Below, piece by piece: positions 6,792-14,317 of a stretch of 32,336 bases of DNA. The notes beneath the pieces were generated by a model, which saw only the letters and a list, made by a program, of their open reading frames with translations, was not told where the DNA came from and searched no databases. The stretch covers positions 1-32,336 of the forward strand of contig JAQVWN010000021.1 of assembly GCA_028749475.1 (NCBI GenBank). Reading direction: 5' to 3'. The position numbers were made by a program, and so were the translations under genes. The stretch's first letter is position 1, and each line of letters opens with the position of its first letter. The stretch comes from Thomasclavelia sp. Its GTDB lineage: Bacteria; Bacillota_I; Bacilli_A; Erysipelotrichales; Coprobacillaceae.

Positions 6792-8456
6792 ATGAATAAG
6801 AAACAGATTCTTGTAAGGATCTTATTAATGGTCGGTGCGGTCGCATTAATAATAGAAGGATTGTCAATGTTATTCCCACATGGAGAAAATTTTGACAATA
6901 ATATTCAAGTTACCAAAATAAGTTCTAATCAAGAAGTAAGAAAATCAAATAACGGAATGGTTGGTCTTACTAATAAGGGTGATACACTTATTATGAAAGT
7001 CCATCTTCCTAAAAGTAAAAAAATAGACTCTAGTGTTCTATGCTTTTTTGCGTATCACGTTACAGTAAAAGCTACTTATAAAGATGAAACTATTTATTCT
7101 TGGGGACAAGATTATAATAGCGATAATAAGTTAATAGGACTTGTTTGTCCGCAAATTCCAATTCCTAATGAAGCCTGGGGTAATGATATAACCGTTGTAA
7201 TGAATGTAACTGAAAACAACGCTTTTTCTAGACTAGGAACTTTAAAAGTCTATGAAGGAAGTGCAGGACATGATTATGTAGTAGAAAGAGATATCTTTGC
7301 CTTCTTAATTTCCTTTACCGGAATTGTCGTAGGGATTGGATTAACGATTGCCTTGTTCCATCTTGGAGATAGTATGTTAGTAAGTGTTAAAGGTGCTTGT
7401 CTGGGCTTATCTATTTTTATAGTTGGTATCTGGATATTTACTTATTATGGTATTTATAATGTTTTTGTAGGCTCCAACGATATTATTGTTTGGAATGCTG
7501 TTGAATACTTTGCCTTATTTTGTATGTCGATTCCTATCGAAATATATGTTCGTTTATCAATAAGTGATAAAAAAGATAAGAAATTTATGAGTGTAATAAT
7601 TATCTTTAATATATTATTTGTAGTTATCGCTACTTTCTTAAATTACTTTAATATTGTGCATTTTAATGAATTACTTAATTTATCTCATATTACCCAAATA
7701 ATATCGATCTTAATAATGACTCGAGTTATCTACAAGAATAATAAGGATAATAAAATGGAATTAATATTTGATGGGTTTATTATCCTAGTAATTTTTGCGA
7801 TTCTAGATACGATCAGATATAATATTTGGATTTATACTGATATCAATACAATGATTAATTCTAATTCTTTTCTTCCATTAGGACTTAAGATATTCGTTAT
7901 TATTGTCTTAGTATCTTACTTAAATGAGTTAAATGATACTAAAGCTAAAGAAAGAGGATTAGAGAAATTAAAGAATATCGCTTATTATGATTCTTTAACT
8001 AAGGTTTATAATCGAACTAGAATTCAAGAAATACTTCAAACAATTAAAAAAGAAAATAAACAAGTATTTACTATTATTTACTTTGATATTAATTCATTTA
8101 AAACATTTAATGATAATAAAGGACATTTATATGGTGATCAAGTAATTAAACATTTTGCAAAGACATTAAATGTGGCATTTGGTGACATAGGTGCCCTTGG
8201 AAGAATGGGTGGCGATGAATTTATTGTCATTATTCAAAATAAATCATTATCATTAATAGAAAATAGATTAAAAGTATTTTCGAATGAAATAAAGAATGAT
8301 AAAGAATTTAAAAATATTTATTATGATTATGGTGTAGCCATTTCTAATTATGAACTTCCTTTAACTGTTGAAGAAGCTTGTCATATTGCTGATGAAGAAA
8401 TGTATAAAATGAAAAAGAATAATCATCGAGTAAAAGAAGGTGATTATAATGTTTAA
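6792..8456 (+). CDS. Membrane diguanylate cyclase with extracytoplasmic sensor (first paralogue)
   Basis: A 554-residue protein predicted to make c-di-GMP in response to an external cue. Order: a TM segment near the N-terminus (about 8-28), an extracytoplasmic region of roughly 145 residues, a block of about seven TM segments (about 175-390), then a cytoplasmic GGDEF domain. The domain shows YDSLTKVYNR, YFDINSFKTFNDNKGH and an intact GGDEF signature at 473-477, so catalysis is expected. No RxxD inhibitory site precedes the signature. ATG 6792 was chosen over upstream ATG and GTG codons because GGGG lies eight bases before it, and because its GGDEF position then equals that of the next gene. 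It overlaps the second copy by eight bases. Confidence 0.88.
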   Translation: MNKKQILVRILLMVGAVALIIEGLSMLFPHGENFDNNIQVTKISSNQEVRKSNNGMVGLTNKGDTLIMKVHLPKSKKIDSSVLCFFAYHVTVKATYKDETIYSWGQDYNSDNKLIGLVCPQIPIPNEAWGNDITVVMNVTENNAFSRLGTLKVYEGSAGHDYVVERDIFAFLISFTGIVVGIGLTIALFHLGDSMLVSVKGACLGLSIFIVGIWIFTYYGIYNVFVGSNDIIVWNAVEYFALFCMSIPIEIYVRLSISDKKDKKFMSVIIIFNILFVVIATFLNYFNIVHFNELLNLSHITQIISILIMTRVIYKNNKDNKMELIFDGFIILVIFAILDTIRYNIWIYTDINTMINSNSFLPLGLKIFVIIVLVSYLNELNDTKAKERGLEKLKNIAYYDSLTKVYNRTRIQEILQTIKKENKQVFTIIYFDINSFKTFNDNKGHLYGDQVIKHFAKTLNVAFGDIGALGRMGGDEFIVIIQNKSLSLIENRLKVFSNEIKNDKEFKNIYYDYGVAISNYELPLTVEEACHIADEEMYKMKKNNHRVKEGDYNV

Positions 8457-10089
8457 GAAACTTGTTACTGGAATAGGAGGATTAGTAATCTTATTTGGAT
8501 TATTCAATCTATTCTCTATGCGGCTTCCTGCGGGAACAGATATCACGGATAATGTTACATCTAAAGTTGTTAGAGCAGATGGAACAACTAAGACCTATGA
8601 CTCAAATATCTTTGAACTTGTTGGTAAGAAGGATAAAGTCTTTATTACGATTGACTTACCTAAAGATAAAAAAACTTCTAATTCATCTTTAGTATTTCAA
8701 ATTTATCATTCTAGAATAAAAGCTAAATTTGATAATAAAGAAATATATAGTTATGGTTATGACTTAGATAAAGATGAATTTATTGGTGGAAATAGTTATA
8801 TTATTCCTATTCCTTCTAATGCTTGGGGACAAAAAATAACGATTGAGTTAGAACCTACAGAAGATAGTGCATTTAGTCGAGTACCAAAAGTAGATATTTA
8901 TAAAACTCAATATGCATCTTTAGTGGGGGTTAATCGTAATCCTTTAGCTTTTGTCATATCTTTAGTTGCTTTAATAACTGGTGTTACAATTCTAATAGTT
9001 TATTTTGTATTTGATATGGATCGAGATATTGTGATTAATGGTGTATTAATTACTTTATTTGTAGTTTGTATCTCGGGTTATTTACTGATTCATTATGGTT
9101 CATTGTCCTTATTCTTTGGGGTTAACTCCTATCGGACAATCGCTCCATTAGAGTATATCTTCTTGTATCTAGTTGGATTGCCGGTCTTAATTTATATGGC
9201 TCAAGATATTAAACAAGCAAGATTTAAGAAAATAATTAGAGGTATTATGATTTTTCAAATCTTATTTGTAGTCGTGGCTTCAATTCTTCACTATACTAAT
9301 ATCATTCATTTAAACCAATTACTTATCCCGGGACAAATTTTACAGTTTATTGATATTATATTTATATTAAGTATTATAATTTATGATTATCTTCATGAAG
9401 GACACAAAGTAGCAATTACTTTTATTGGATTTATAGCGATGTGTGTATCAGCATTTATTGATGTGGTTGCCTTTTATGCTGCTAGATACTTATCATTAAA
9501 TAATGTGGTTGTAAATGATATCTTCTTTTTACCTATTGGATTATATTTATTTGTAATTAGTCTTTTAGTTAATTATGTAAGTAAGATTAGAGATAAGAGT
9601 ACTCTTATCCAAACTGAACAATATCTTCAAAGTGTCGCTTATTTAGATCCTTTATCAGGCGTAAACAATCGTTCAAAAATGAATGAAACATTTAATAATC
9701 TTTCTAGTAGAAAAGAAAAGAATTATATTATCGTTTATTTTGATTTAAACAATCTAAAGAATATAAACGATAATCAAGGTCATTTTAAAGGTGATGAAGT
9801 TATTAAAGCCTTTGGACAATTAATCTCCAAATACTTTAAAGACATTGGAACTATCGGCAGAATGGGTGGCGATGAATTTGTCGTTGTTGTGGAAAAGGAA
9901 AGTATTGTCGAAGTTCATAAAAGACTTCAACTAATGGAAAAAGCTAATAAACGTCTAGCTAATAGTATTTCATATGGTTATGGAATCGCTACTAGTAAAG
10001 ATAGTGCACCACTATTAATTGAAGAAGCTTTATATATTGCCGACAATGAAATGTATAAAATGAAACAAAGACAAAAAGAGGGTGGATAA
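8449..10089 (+). CDS. Membrane diguanylate cyclase with extracytoplasmic sensor (second paralogue)
   Basis: A 546-residue paralogue of the preceding protein with the same order: a TM near the start, an extracytoplasmic domain (about 28-165) with the shared AFSR motif, about seven TM segments, and a C-terminal GGDEF domain. YLDPLSGVNNR, YFDLNNLKNINDNQGH and GGDEF (473-477) are intact, and again no RxxD inhibitory site is visible. The start at ATG 8449 has AAGAAGG eight bases upstream inside the previous gene, so the two are translationally coupled. A GTG at 8440 is too close to that site. The external domains differ enough that the copies may sense different ligands. No c-di-GMP phosphodiesterase or effector lies in the window. 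Confidence 0.88.
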   Translation: MFKKLVTGIGGLVILFGLFNLFSMRLPAGTDITDNVTSKVVRADGTTKTYDSNIFELVGKKDKVFITIDLPKDKKTSNSSLVFQIYHSRIKAKFDNKEIYSYGYDLDKDEFIGGNSYIIPIPSNAWGQKITIELEPTEDSAFSRVPKVDIYKTQYASLVGVNRNPLAFVISLVALITGVTILIVYFVFDMDRDIVINGVLITLFVVCISGYLLIHYGSLSLFFGVNSYRTIAPLEYIFLYLVGLPVLIYMAQDIKQARFKKIIRGIMIFQILFVVVASILHYTNIIHLNQLLIPGQILQFIDIIFILSIIIYDYLHEGHKVAITFIGFIAMCVSAFIDVVAFYAARYLSLNNVVVNDIFFLPIGLYLFVISLLVNYVSKIRDKSTLIQTEQYLQSVAYLDPLSGVNNRSKMNETFNNLSSRKEKNYIIVYFDLNNLKNINDNQGHFKGDEVIKAFGQLISKYFKDIGTIGRMGGDEFVVVVEKESIVEVHKRLQLMEKANKRLANSISYGYGIATSKDSAPLLIEEALYIADNEMYKMKQRQKEGG

Positions 10090-10110
10090 CACCTTCTTTG
10101 TGTATTGTTT

Positions 10111-10138
10111 TTGATACAAAATTAATATATAGTATATA
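10111..10138 (+). promoter_or_regulatory. Promoter of murA
   Basis: TTGATA (10111-10116) and TATATA (10133-10138) are separated by 16 bases, just upstream of AAGGAG and ATG 10158. Confidence 0.5.
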
Positions 10139-10157
10139 GGAAAAGGAGTAAGTTAGA

Positions 10158-11414
10158 ATGAGAGAATTTATAGTAATTGAAGGCGGACATAAATTAAAAG
10201 GAACTGTAGAGGTTAGTGGTGCTAAAAACGCTACTGTAGCGTTAATTCCTGCTGCCGTATTATCTGATGAACCAGTAAAGATTTATGGGGTACCTGAAAT
10301 TAGTGATGTAGATGCTTTATCTGACTTACTTAAAGAACTTAATTGTACTGTAGAAAAAGAAAATGATATTTTAAGTATTGATCCTTCTAATTTAGAAAAC
10401 ATTCCTTTAGTATCAGAAGCAGTTGATAAACTTAGAGCTTCTTATTATTTAATGGGAGCATTACTTGGAAGATGTAAAAAAGTAGTAATGAAAAATCCCG
10501 GAGGTTGTTTTTTAGGACCTCGTCCAATTGATTTACATTTAAAAGGGTTTGAAGCTTTAGGAGCTAGTGTTTCTCATGAAGGAGATGCTTATGTAATTGA
10601 AGCTAAAGAACTTATTGGAGCTAGAATCTATTTAGACTTTGCTTCAGTAGGAGCAACGATAAATATTATGTTAGCCGCAGTTAAAGCTAAAGGTAAAACA
10701 GTTATTGAAAATGCGGCTAAAGAACCAGAAATAATTGATGTAGCTAACTTACTTACTAAGATGGGAGCTAATATTAGAGGTGTTGGTACTGATAGTATTA
10801 CTATTGAAGGTGTTGATTATTTAAAGGGATGTTCACATGAAATAATTCCTGATCGAATCGAAGCTGGTACTTTCTTAATCATGGCAGCTGCTGCTGGTGA
10901 AAAAGTAATTGTCAATAATGTCATTCCTCAACATTTAGAATCACTAATCTCTAAATTAAAAGAAGTTGGGGTTAAGATGGATAATGTCGGAGATAGTATT
11001 ATCGTGTATGGCCATGATAAATTAACTCATACCGATATTAGAACTCAAGTTTATCCAGGATTTGCCACAGATCTTCAACAACCATTAACAGCACTTCTAA
11101 CCCAAGCCAAGGGACAATCATTAGTAGTTGAAAATATTTATCCGGAAAGATTTGGTCACTGTGAACAGTTAAACAATATGGGTGCTAGTATTGAACTTGG
11201 TGATGCTTGTTGTCGAATTAACGGTCCTACTAAACTGCATGGTGCGCAGGTTTATGCTACAGATCTTCGTTGTGGAGCGGCTTTACTTGTAGCCGGGCTA
11301 ATGGCTGATGGAATTACTGAAATTGGTAATGTTCATCATATTGATCGTGGATACGCTAATATTGATAAGAAATTAATTTCTCTAGGAGCACATATTACTA
11401 GAAAGAAAATATAA
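10158..11414 (+). CDS. murA: UDP-N-acetylglucosamine 1-carboxyvinyltransferase
   Basis: A 418-residue cytoplasmic enzyme catalysing the first committed step of peptidoglycan synthesis: transfer of enolpyruvate from PEP to UDP-GlcNAc. It is a two-domain EPSP-synthase-type fold. The N-terminal region shows GTVEVSGAKNA, the loop PGGCFLGPRPIDLHLKG carries active-site Cys117 (the fosfomycin-target position), and RIEAGTFLI and TDLQQP lie in the second domain. Low-GC Gram-positives often have two copies; which one this is cannot be decided from one sequence. The start is supported by AAGGAG. It has its own promoter and is followed by a hairpin before map. Confidence 0.96.
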   Translation: MREFIVIEGGHKLKGTVEVSGAKNATVALIPAAVLSDEPVKIYGVPEISDVDALSDLLKELNCTVEKENDILSIDPSNLENIPLVSEAVDKLRASYYLMGALLGRCKKVVMKNPGGCFLGPRPIDLHLKGFEALGASVSHEGDAYVIEAKELIGARIYLDFASVGATINIMLAAVKAKGKTVIENAAKEPEIIDVANLLTKMGANIRGVGTDSITIEGVDYLKGCSHEIIPDRIEAGTFLIMAAAAGEKVIVNNVIPQHLESLISKLKEVGVKMDNVGDSIIVYGHDKLTHTDIRTQVYPGFATDLQQPLTALLTQAKGQSLVVENIYPERFGHCEQLNNMGASIELGDACCRINGPTKLHGAQVYATDLRCGAALLVAGLMADGITEIGNVHHIDRGYANIDKKLISLGAHITRKKI

Positions 11415-11419
11415 TTTTT

Positions 11420-11444
11420 AAGGGCTTAGAATATTCTAAGTCCT
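11420..11444 (+). terminator. Hairpin between murA and map
   Basis: AAGG-G-CTTAGAA pairs with TTCTAAG-T-CCTT across a tight loop, but the tail is TTTATATATA rather than a full T-run. It may be a partial terminator or an mRNA stabiliser, allowing read-through into map. Confidence 0.5.
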
Positions 11445-11463
11445 TTATATATAGGAGATAAGA

Positions 11464-12273
11464 ATGAAAGAAATATATGAAAAATTAGATAAGTTACATA
11501 GTGAAGGAATTAGAGTCCCTGAAAAATGGATGATTAAATCCAATACTCAAATTAAAAAGATCAAAGATGCGGCAGTAGTAAATAATGGTTTATTAGATTA
11601 TATTGAAGAACATATCAAAGCTGGATTATCTACTGATGATATTAATGATATGGCTATTGAATACTTAAAAAAACATAATGCTCGTAGTGCAGATTATAAC
11701 TATGAGGGATATCCTAAACATTTATGTACTTCTATTAATGATGTAGTCTGTCATGGAATACCTAGTAAAGATGTCATCCTTAAAGATGGTGATATCATCA
11801 ATGTTGATTGTACTACTCAATTTAAAGGTTATAACGCTGATGCTTCTAGAATGTTTATGATTGGTAATGTTTCTAAAGAAGCTAAAGATTTAGTGGATGT
11901 AACTAAAGAATGTTTAGAAATAGGTTGTAAGAGTATTAAGCCATGGAAGTCATATGTTGGCGATATTGGTATCGCCATTGAAAAATATGCTCATGAAAAA
12001 GGCTATAGTGTGGTAAGAGAATTTTGTGGACATGGAATAGGAAAAAAGATGCATGAGGATCCTTATGTTTTCCATTTCAATGCTCATCAAGATACAGTTT
12101 TACTAGTCCCAGGAATGGTCATTACTATTGAACCAATGATTAACCAAGGAAAAAGAGATGTTTGTATTGGCGAAGATGATTGGACTATTTATACTGTTGA
12201 TGGTAAATTAACTGCTCAATGGGAATATACAATCTTAATTACGGAAGAAGGGTATGAAATAATTTCTAAATAG
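11464..12273 (+). CDS. map: Type I methionine aminopeptidase
   Basis: A 269-residue metallopeptidase that removes the initiator Met from nascent proteins. The pita-bread fold motifs are present: HLCTSINDVVCHGIP, the ligands Asp in NVDCTT and NADASR, the GHGIGKKMHEDP histidine, Glu in TIEPMI and Glu in QWEYTI. About 20 extra residues precede the core, a little longer than the shortest family members, without the SEC-C zinc motif. AGGAG lies seven bases before the ATG. It sits 49 bases after murA and 8 bases before the AEC transporter, so the latter two are likely one transcript. Confidence 0.95.
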   Translation: MKEIYEKLDKLHSEGIRVPEKWMIKSNTQIKKIKDAAVVNNGLLDYIEEHIKAGLSTDDINDMAIEYLKKHNARSADYNYEGYPKHLCTSINDVVCHGIPSKDVILKDGDIINVDCTTQFKGYNADASRMFMIGNVSKEAKDLVDVTKECLEIGCKSIKPWKSYVGDIGIAIEKYAHEKGYSVVREFCGHGIGKKMHEDPYVFHFNAHQDTVLLVPGMVITIEPMINQGKRDVCIGEDDWTIYTVDGKLTAQWEYTILITEEGYEIISK

Positions 12274-12281
12274 GTACTTAT

Positions 12282-13190
12282 ATGGAAGATGTTTTAATTA
12301 AATCATTTACATTTGTCTTAATTATTTTTATTGGTTACATGTTTAAAAGATTTAAAATTTTAGATAAAAAAGATGCAAATATAATTGCGACAATAGTAAT
12401 GAATATCACTCTTCCATGTGCGTTATTATCTAATGGCCAAGGAATAGTGATTTCTCCGATTGTCTTAGTTTTAATTCTTGTGGGAGTTGGAAGTAATGTG
12501 GTAATGATGTTACTTGGTTATCTAGGATCTAAAAAAGAAAATCATCTTACTAAAGCGGCCTATATGATTAATTCTTCAGGTTATAATATTGGTAACTTTG
12601 TAATGCCTTTTACAACCGCCTTTTTCCCAGGTATGGGAATAGCTTATTTAATTTCCTTTGATATGGGAAACTCTTTAATGTGTTTAGGAGTTACCTATGC
12701 TTTAGCTAGTCAGGTAGCGACAGGTAAAAGTGATTTTAAATTATCACAAGTAATTAAAAAACTATTTTCATCAATTCCTTTTGATGTTTATATCTTAATC
12801 TTTTTACTTTCATTATTTGATATCAGTATGCCAAGAGCAGTGTTAGATGTTACATCTACTATTGGCGCTGGCAATAGTTTTCTAGCCATGTTGATGATTG
12901 GTTTAATGTTAGAAATAAAGATTCCTAGCAAAGAATTAACTAGTGTAATAAAAGTATTAGGAATTAGAATAATTGGTTTTATTGTCTTAGCTTTATTTAT
13001 TATGATATTACCAATACCGACTTTAGCTAAACACATTGTTATCTTAGCTTTAGCTGCTCCACTTACTACTGTATCAGCAGTCTATTCAACTAGAATAGGA
13101 TATGAGGCGGATATGCCAGCTGTGGCTAATTCACTGAGTATAATTATTGCCATAGCGATGATTACTGGTTTACTGATGATGTTTGTATAA
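12282..13190 (+). CDS. AEC-family (auxin efflux carrier-like) permease
   Basis: A 302-residue, very hydrophobic protein with about ten TM segments in two repeats, typical of AEC-family carriers, many of which export or import small organic acids such as malate. Characteristic stretches are FKILDKKDANIIATIVMNI near the first crossover and TTVSAVYSTRIGYEADMPAVAN near the end. The ribosome-binding site is weak (TAGGT), consistent with low expression or coupling to map eight bases upstream. The substrate cannot be predicted. A strong bidirectional terminator follows. Confidence 0.85.
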   Translation: MEDVLIKSFTFVLIIFIGYMFKRFKILDKKDANIIATIVMNITLPCALLSNGQGIVISPIVLVLILVGVGSNVVMMLLGYLGSKKENHLTKAAYMINSSGYNIGNFVMPFTTAFFPGMGIAYLISFDMGNSLMCLGVTYALASQVATGKSDFKLSQVIKKLFSSIPFDVYILIFLLSLFDISMPRAVLDVTSTIGAGNSFLAMLMIGLMLEIKIPSKELTSVIKVLGIRIIGFIVLALFIMILPIPTLAKHIVILALAAPLTTVSAVYSTRIGYEADMPAVANSLSIIIAIAMITGLLMMFV

Positions 13191-13195
13191 TAAAT

Positions 13196-13223
13196 AATCC
13201 CATCTATTAATATAGATGGGATT
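13196..13223. terminator. Bidirectional terminator
   Basis: AATCCCATCTAT-TAAT-ATAGATGGGATT is a perfect 12-bp stem between two convergent genes, with AT-rich flanks on both sides. It can serve the AEC transporter on plus and the DtxR-type gene on minus. Confidence 0.9.
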
Positions 13224-13225
13224 TA

Positions 13226-13594
13226 TTATTTACTATTTTTTACAAAAGCATTTATTTTATCCATTGTTTCATCGGAAATAACGTGTTCAATTCGACAAGC
13301 ATCTTCAACCGCAATATCTTTATCAACACCAATACTAATAAAGAAATCAGATAAACTTGTATGTCTAGAATAAATTTTAGTAGCGATAGCTTTTCCTTCA
13401 TCAGTAAGACTGATATAACCTTTAGGATCAGTCATGATATACTTTTCTTTTTTTAGATTAGCTAAGGCTACAGAAACACTTGGTTTAGAGTAATTTAATT
13501 CAGTAGCTATATCAATAGCTCTTACATCTTTATTCTTTTTTGATAAAACATAGATAGTTTCTAAATACATTTCGCCAGATTCATGCATAGCCAT
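13226..13594 (-). CDS. DtxR/MntR-family metal-dependent repressor with iron-type ligands
   Basis: A 122-residue regulator: winged helix (about 5-62) plus a dimerisation/metal domain (about 63-120). It has no C-terminal SH3-like domain, so its length is like MntR. Yet the primary metal site reads M9, C100, E103 and H104 (EDACRIEHVIS), which matches DtxR M10, C102, E105 and H106 rather than the Asp/Glu set of Mn-sensing MntR. The ancillary-site positions equivalent to DtxR E83 and H98 are S82 and V96, so that site looks lost. AGAGGTG precedes the ATG. It is divergent from the lipoprotein gene. Iron sensing is my inference; targets and operator are not identified. Confidence 0.88.
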   Translation of the reverse strand: MAMHESGEMYLETIYVLSKKNKDVRAIDIATELNYSKPSVSVALANLKKEKYIMTDPKGYISLTDEGKAIATKIYSRHTSLSDFFISIGVDKDIAVEDACRIEHVISDETMDKINAFVKNSK

Positions 13595-13626
13595 AGTATC
13601 ACCTCTTTTAAAAATTTTAACACAAA

Positions 13627-13656
13627 TTGATATAAGATTCTATGATGTTACATAAT
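13627..13656 (+). promoter_or_regulatory. Promoter of the lipoprotein gene
   Basis: TTGATA (13627-13632) and CATAAT (13651-13656) are separated by 18 bases. The start near 13663 leaves a 45-base leader ending in an A/G-rich ribosome-binding site. Confidence 0.45.
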
Positions 13657-13707
13657 ATTGAATAAAGTAAGATAACTTGTTAGAATTTAGAAAAGGGGAA
13701 AAGGAAA

Positions 13708-14169
13708 ATGAAAAAAATAATAGTCTTTTTTGTAGCAATTATGATGTCTTTTAGTATTGTTGGCTGCTCAGCTGCCAAAGATAAAGAAGTATTATCAGTT
13801 AAAGATTTTGAAACAATCACAACTAAAGAAGGTTTTACTTACTATGATATTACGAGTCAATATAGTTATAGTTATTTAAAGAATGTCTCAATCGCTAAAA
13901 ACTCAACATATCAAATAGAATTCTATCAATATGATACTTCTAGTAGAGCTAAATCATCTTTTGATAATAATAAAGATAATCTTGAAAACGATGCTAGTGG
14001 TTCTAAAACCACAAAATCTACAAATCTTAAAAACTATAATACTTATTCTATTACTGATTCATACTCATATGGTTATCTATGTCGGGTAGAAAACACAATG
14101 ATCTATGTCAATACAAAAAAAGCATATAAAGATGATGTTGTAAAGGTTTTAAAGAAATTAGGATATTAA
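13708..14169 (+). CDS. Small lipoprotein of unknown function
   Basis: A 153-residue protein with a lipoprotein signal peptide: MKK, a hydrophobic core, and the lipobox SIVGCS with Cys20 as the probable lipidated residue. The mature part is rich in Ser, Tyr and Lys and contains no motif I recognise. It should be anchored to the outer face of the membrane. It is divergent from the DtxR-type regulator, which could control it, but no operator is obvious in the 113-base gap. The terminator begins within its stop codon. Confidence 0.8.
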   Translation: MKKIIVFFVAIMMSFSIVGCSAAKDKEVLSVKDFETITTKEGFTYYDITSQYSYSYLKNVSIAKNSTYQIEFYQYDTSSRAKSSFDNNKDNLENDASGSKTTKSTNLKNYNTYSITDSYSYGYLCRVENTMIYVNTKKAYKDDVVKVLKKLGY

Positions 14170-14190
14170 GTCTTCTATTGAAGACTTTTT
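14168..14190 (+). terminator. Terminator of the lipoprotein gene
   Basis: AAGTCTTC-TATT-GAAGACTT forms an 8-bp stem that includes part of the TAA stop codon, followed by TTT. Confidence 0.85.
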
Positions 14191-14219
14191 CTTTATTCTA
14201 ATTTAATAGAGTGCTAATA

Positions 14220-14256
14220 TTAAGTATATATTAAGTTTACATTAATTTTTTTAATC
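14220..14256 (+). promoter_or_regulatory. Probable Pho box (PhoP-type direct repeats) upstream of ppk
   Basis: Hexamers TTAAGT (14220), TTAAGT (14231), TTAATT (14242) and TTAATC (14251) repeat with steps of 11, 11 and 9 bases. Tandem TT(A/C/T)A-type hexamers on an 11-base period are the known form of PhoP boxes in Bacillus-type promoters. The array ends about 27 bases before a perfect -10. Confidence 0.6.
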
Positions 14257-14282
14257 TTCCGATTTTGTTGGAATAGACTTGT

Positions 14283-14288
14283 TATAAT
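14283..14288 (+). promoter_or_regulatory. -10 element of the ppk operon
   Basis: A perfect TATAAT with no acceptable -35 at the usual distance (14260-14265 reads CGATTT). This fits a promoter that depends on an activator bound just upstream. Confidence 0.6.
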
Positions 14289-14317
14289 ATCAAATAGTCT
14301 AAAGGAGGAAATATAAT

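Noticed and set aside
10090-10115. Terminator after the second diguanylate cyclase gene
   Set aside because: ACAC-CTTCTTT-GTGT is only a four-base stem before a T-run; not convincing.
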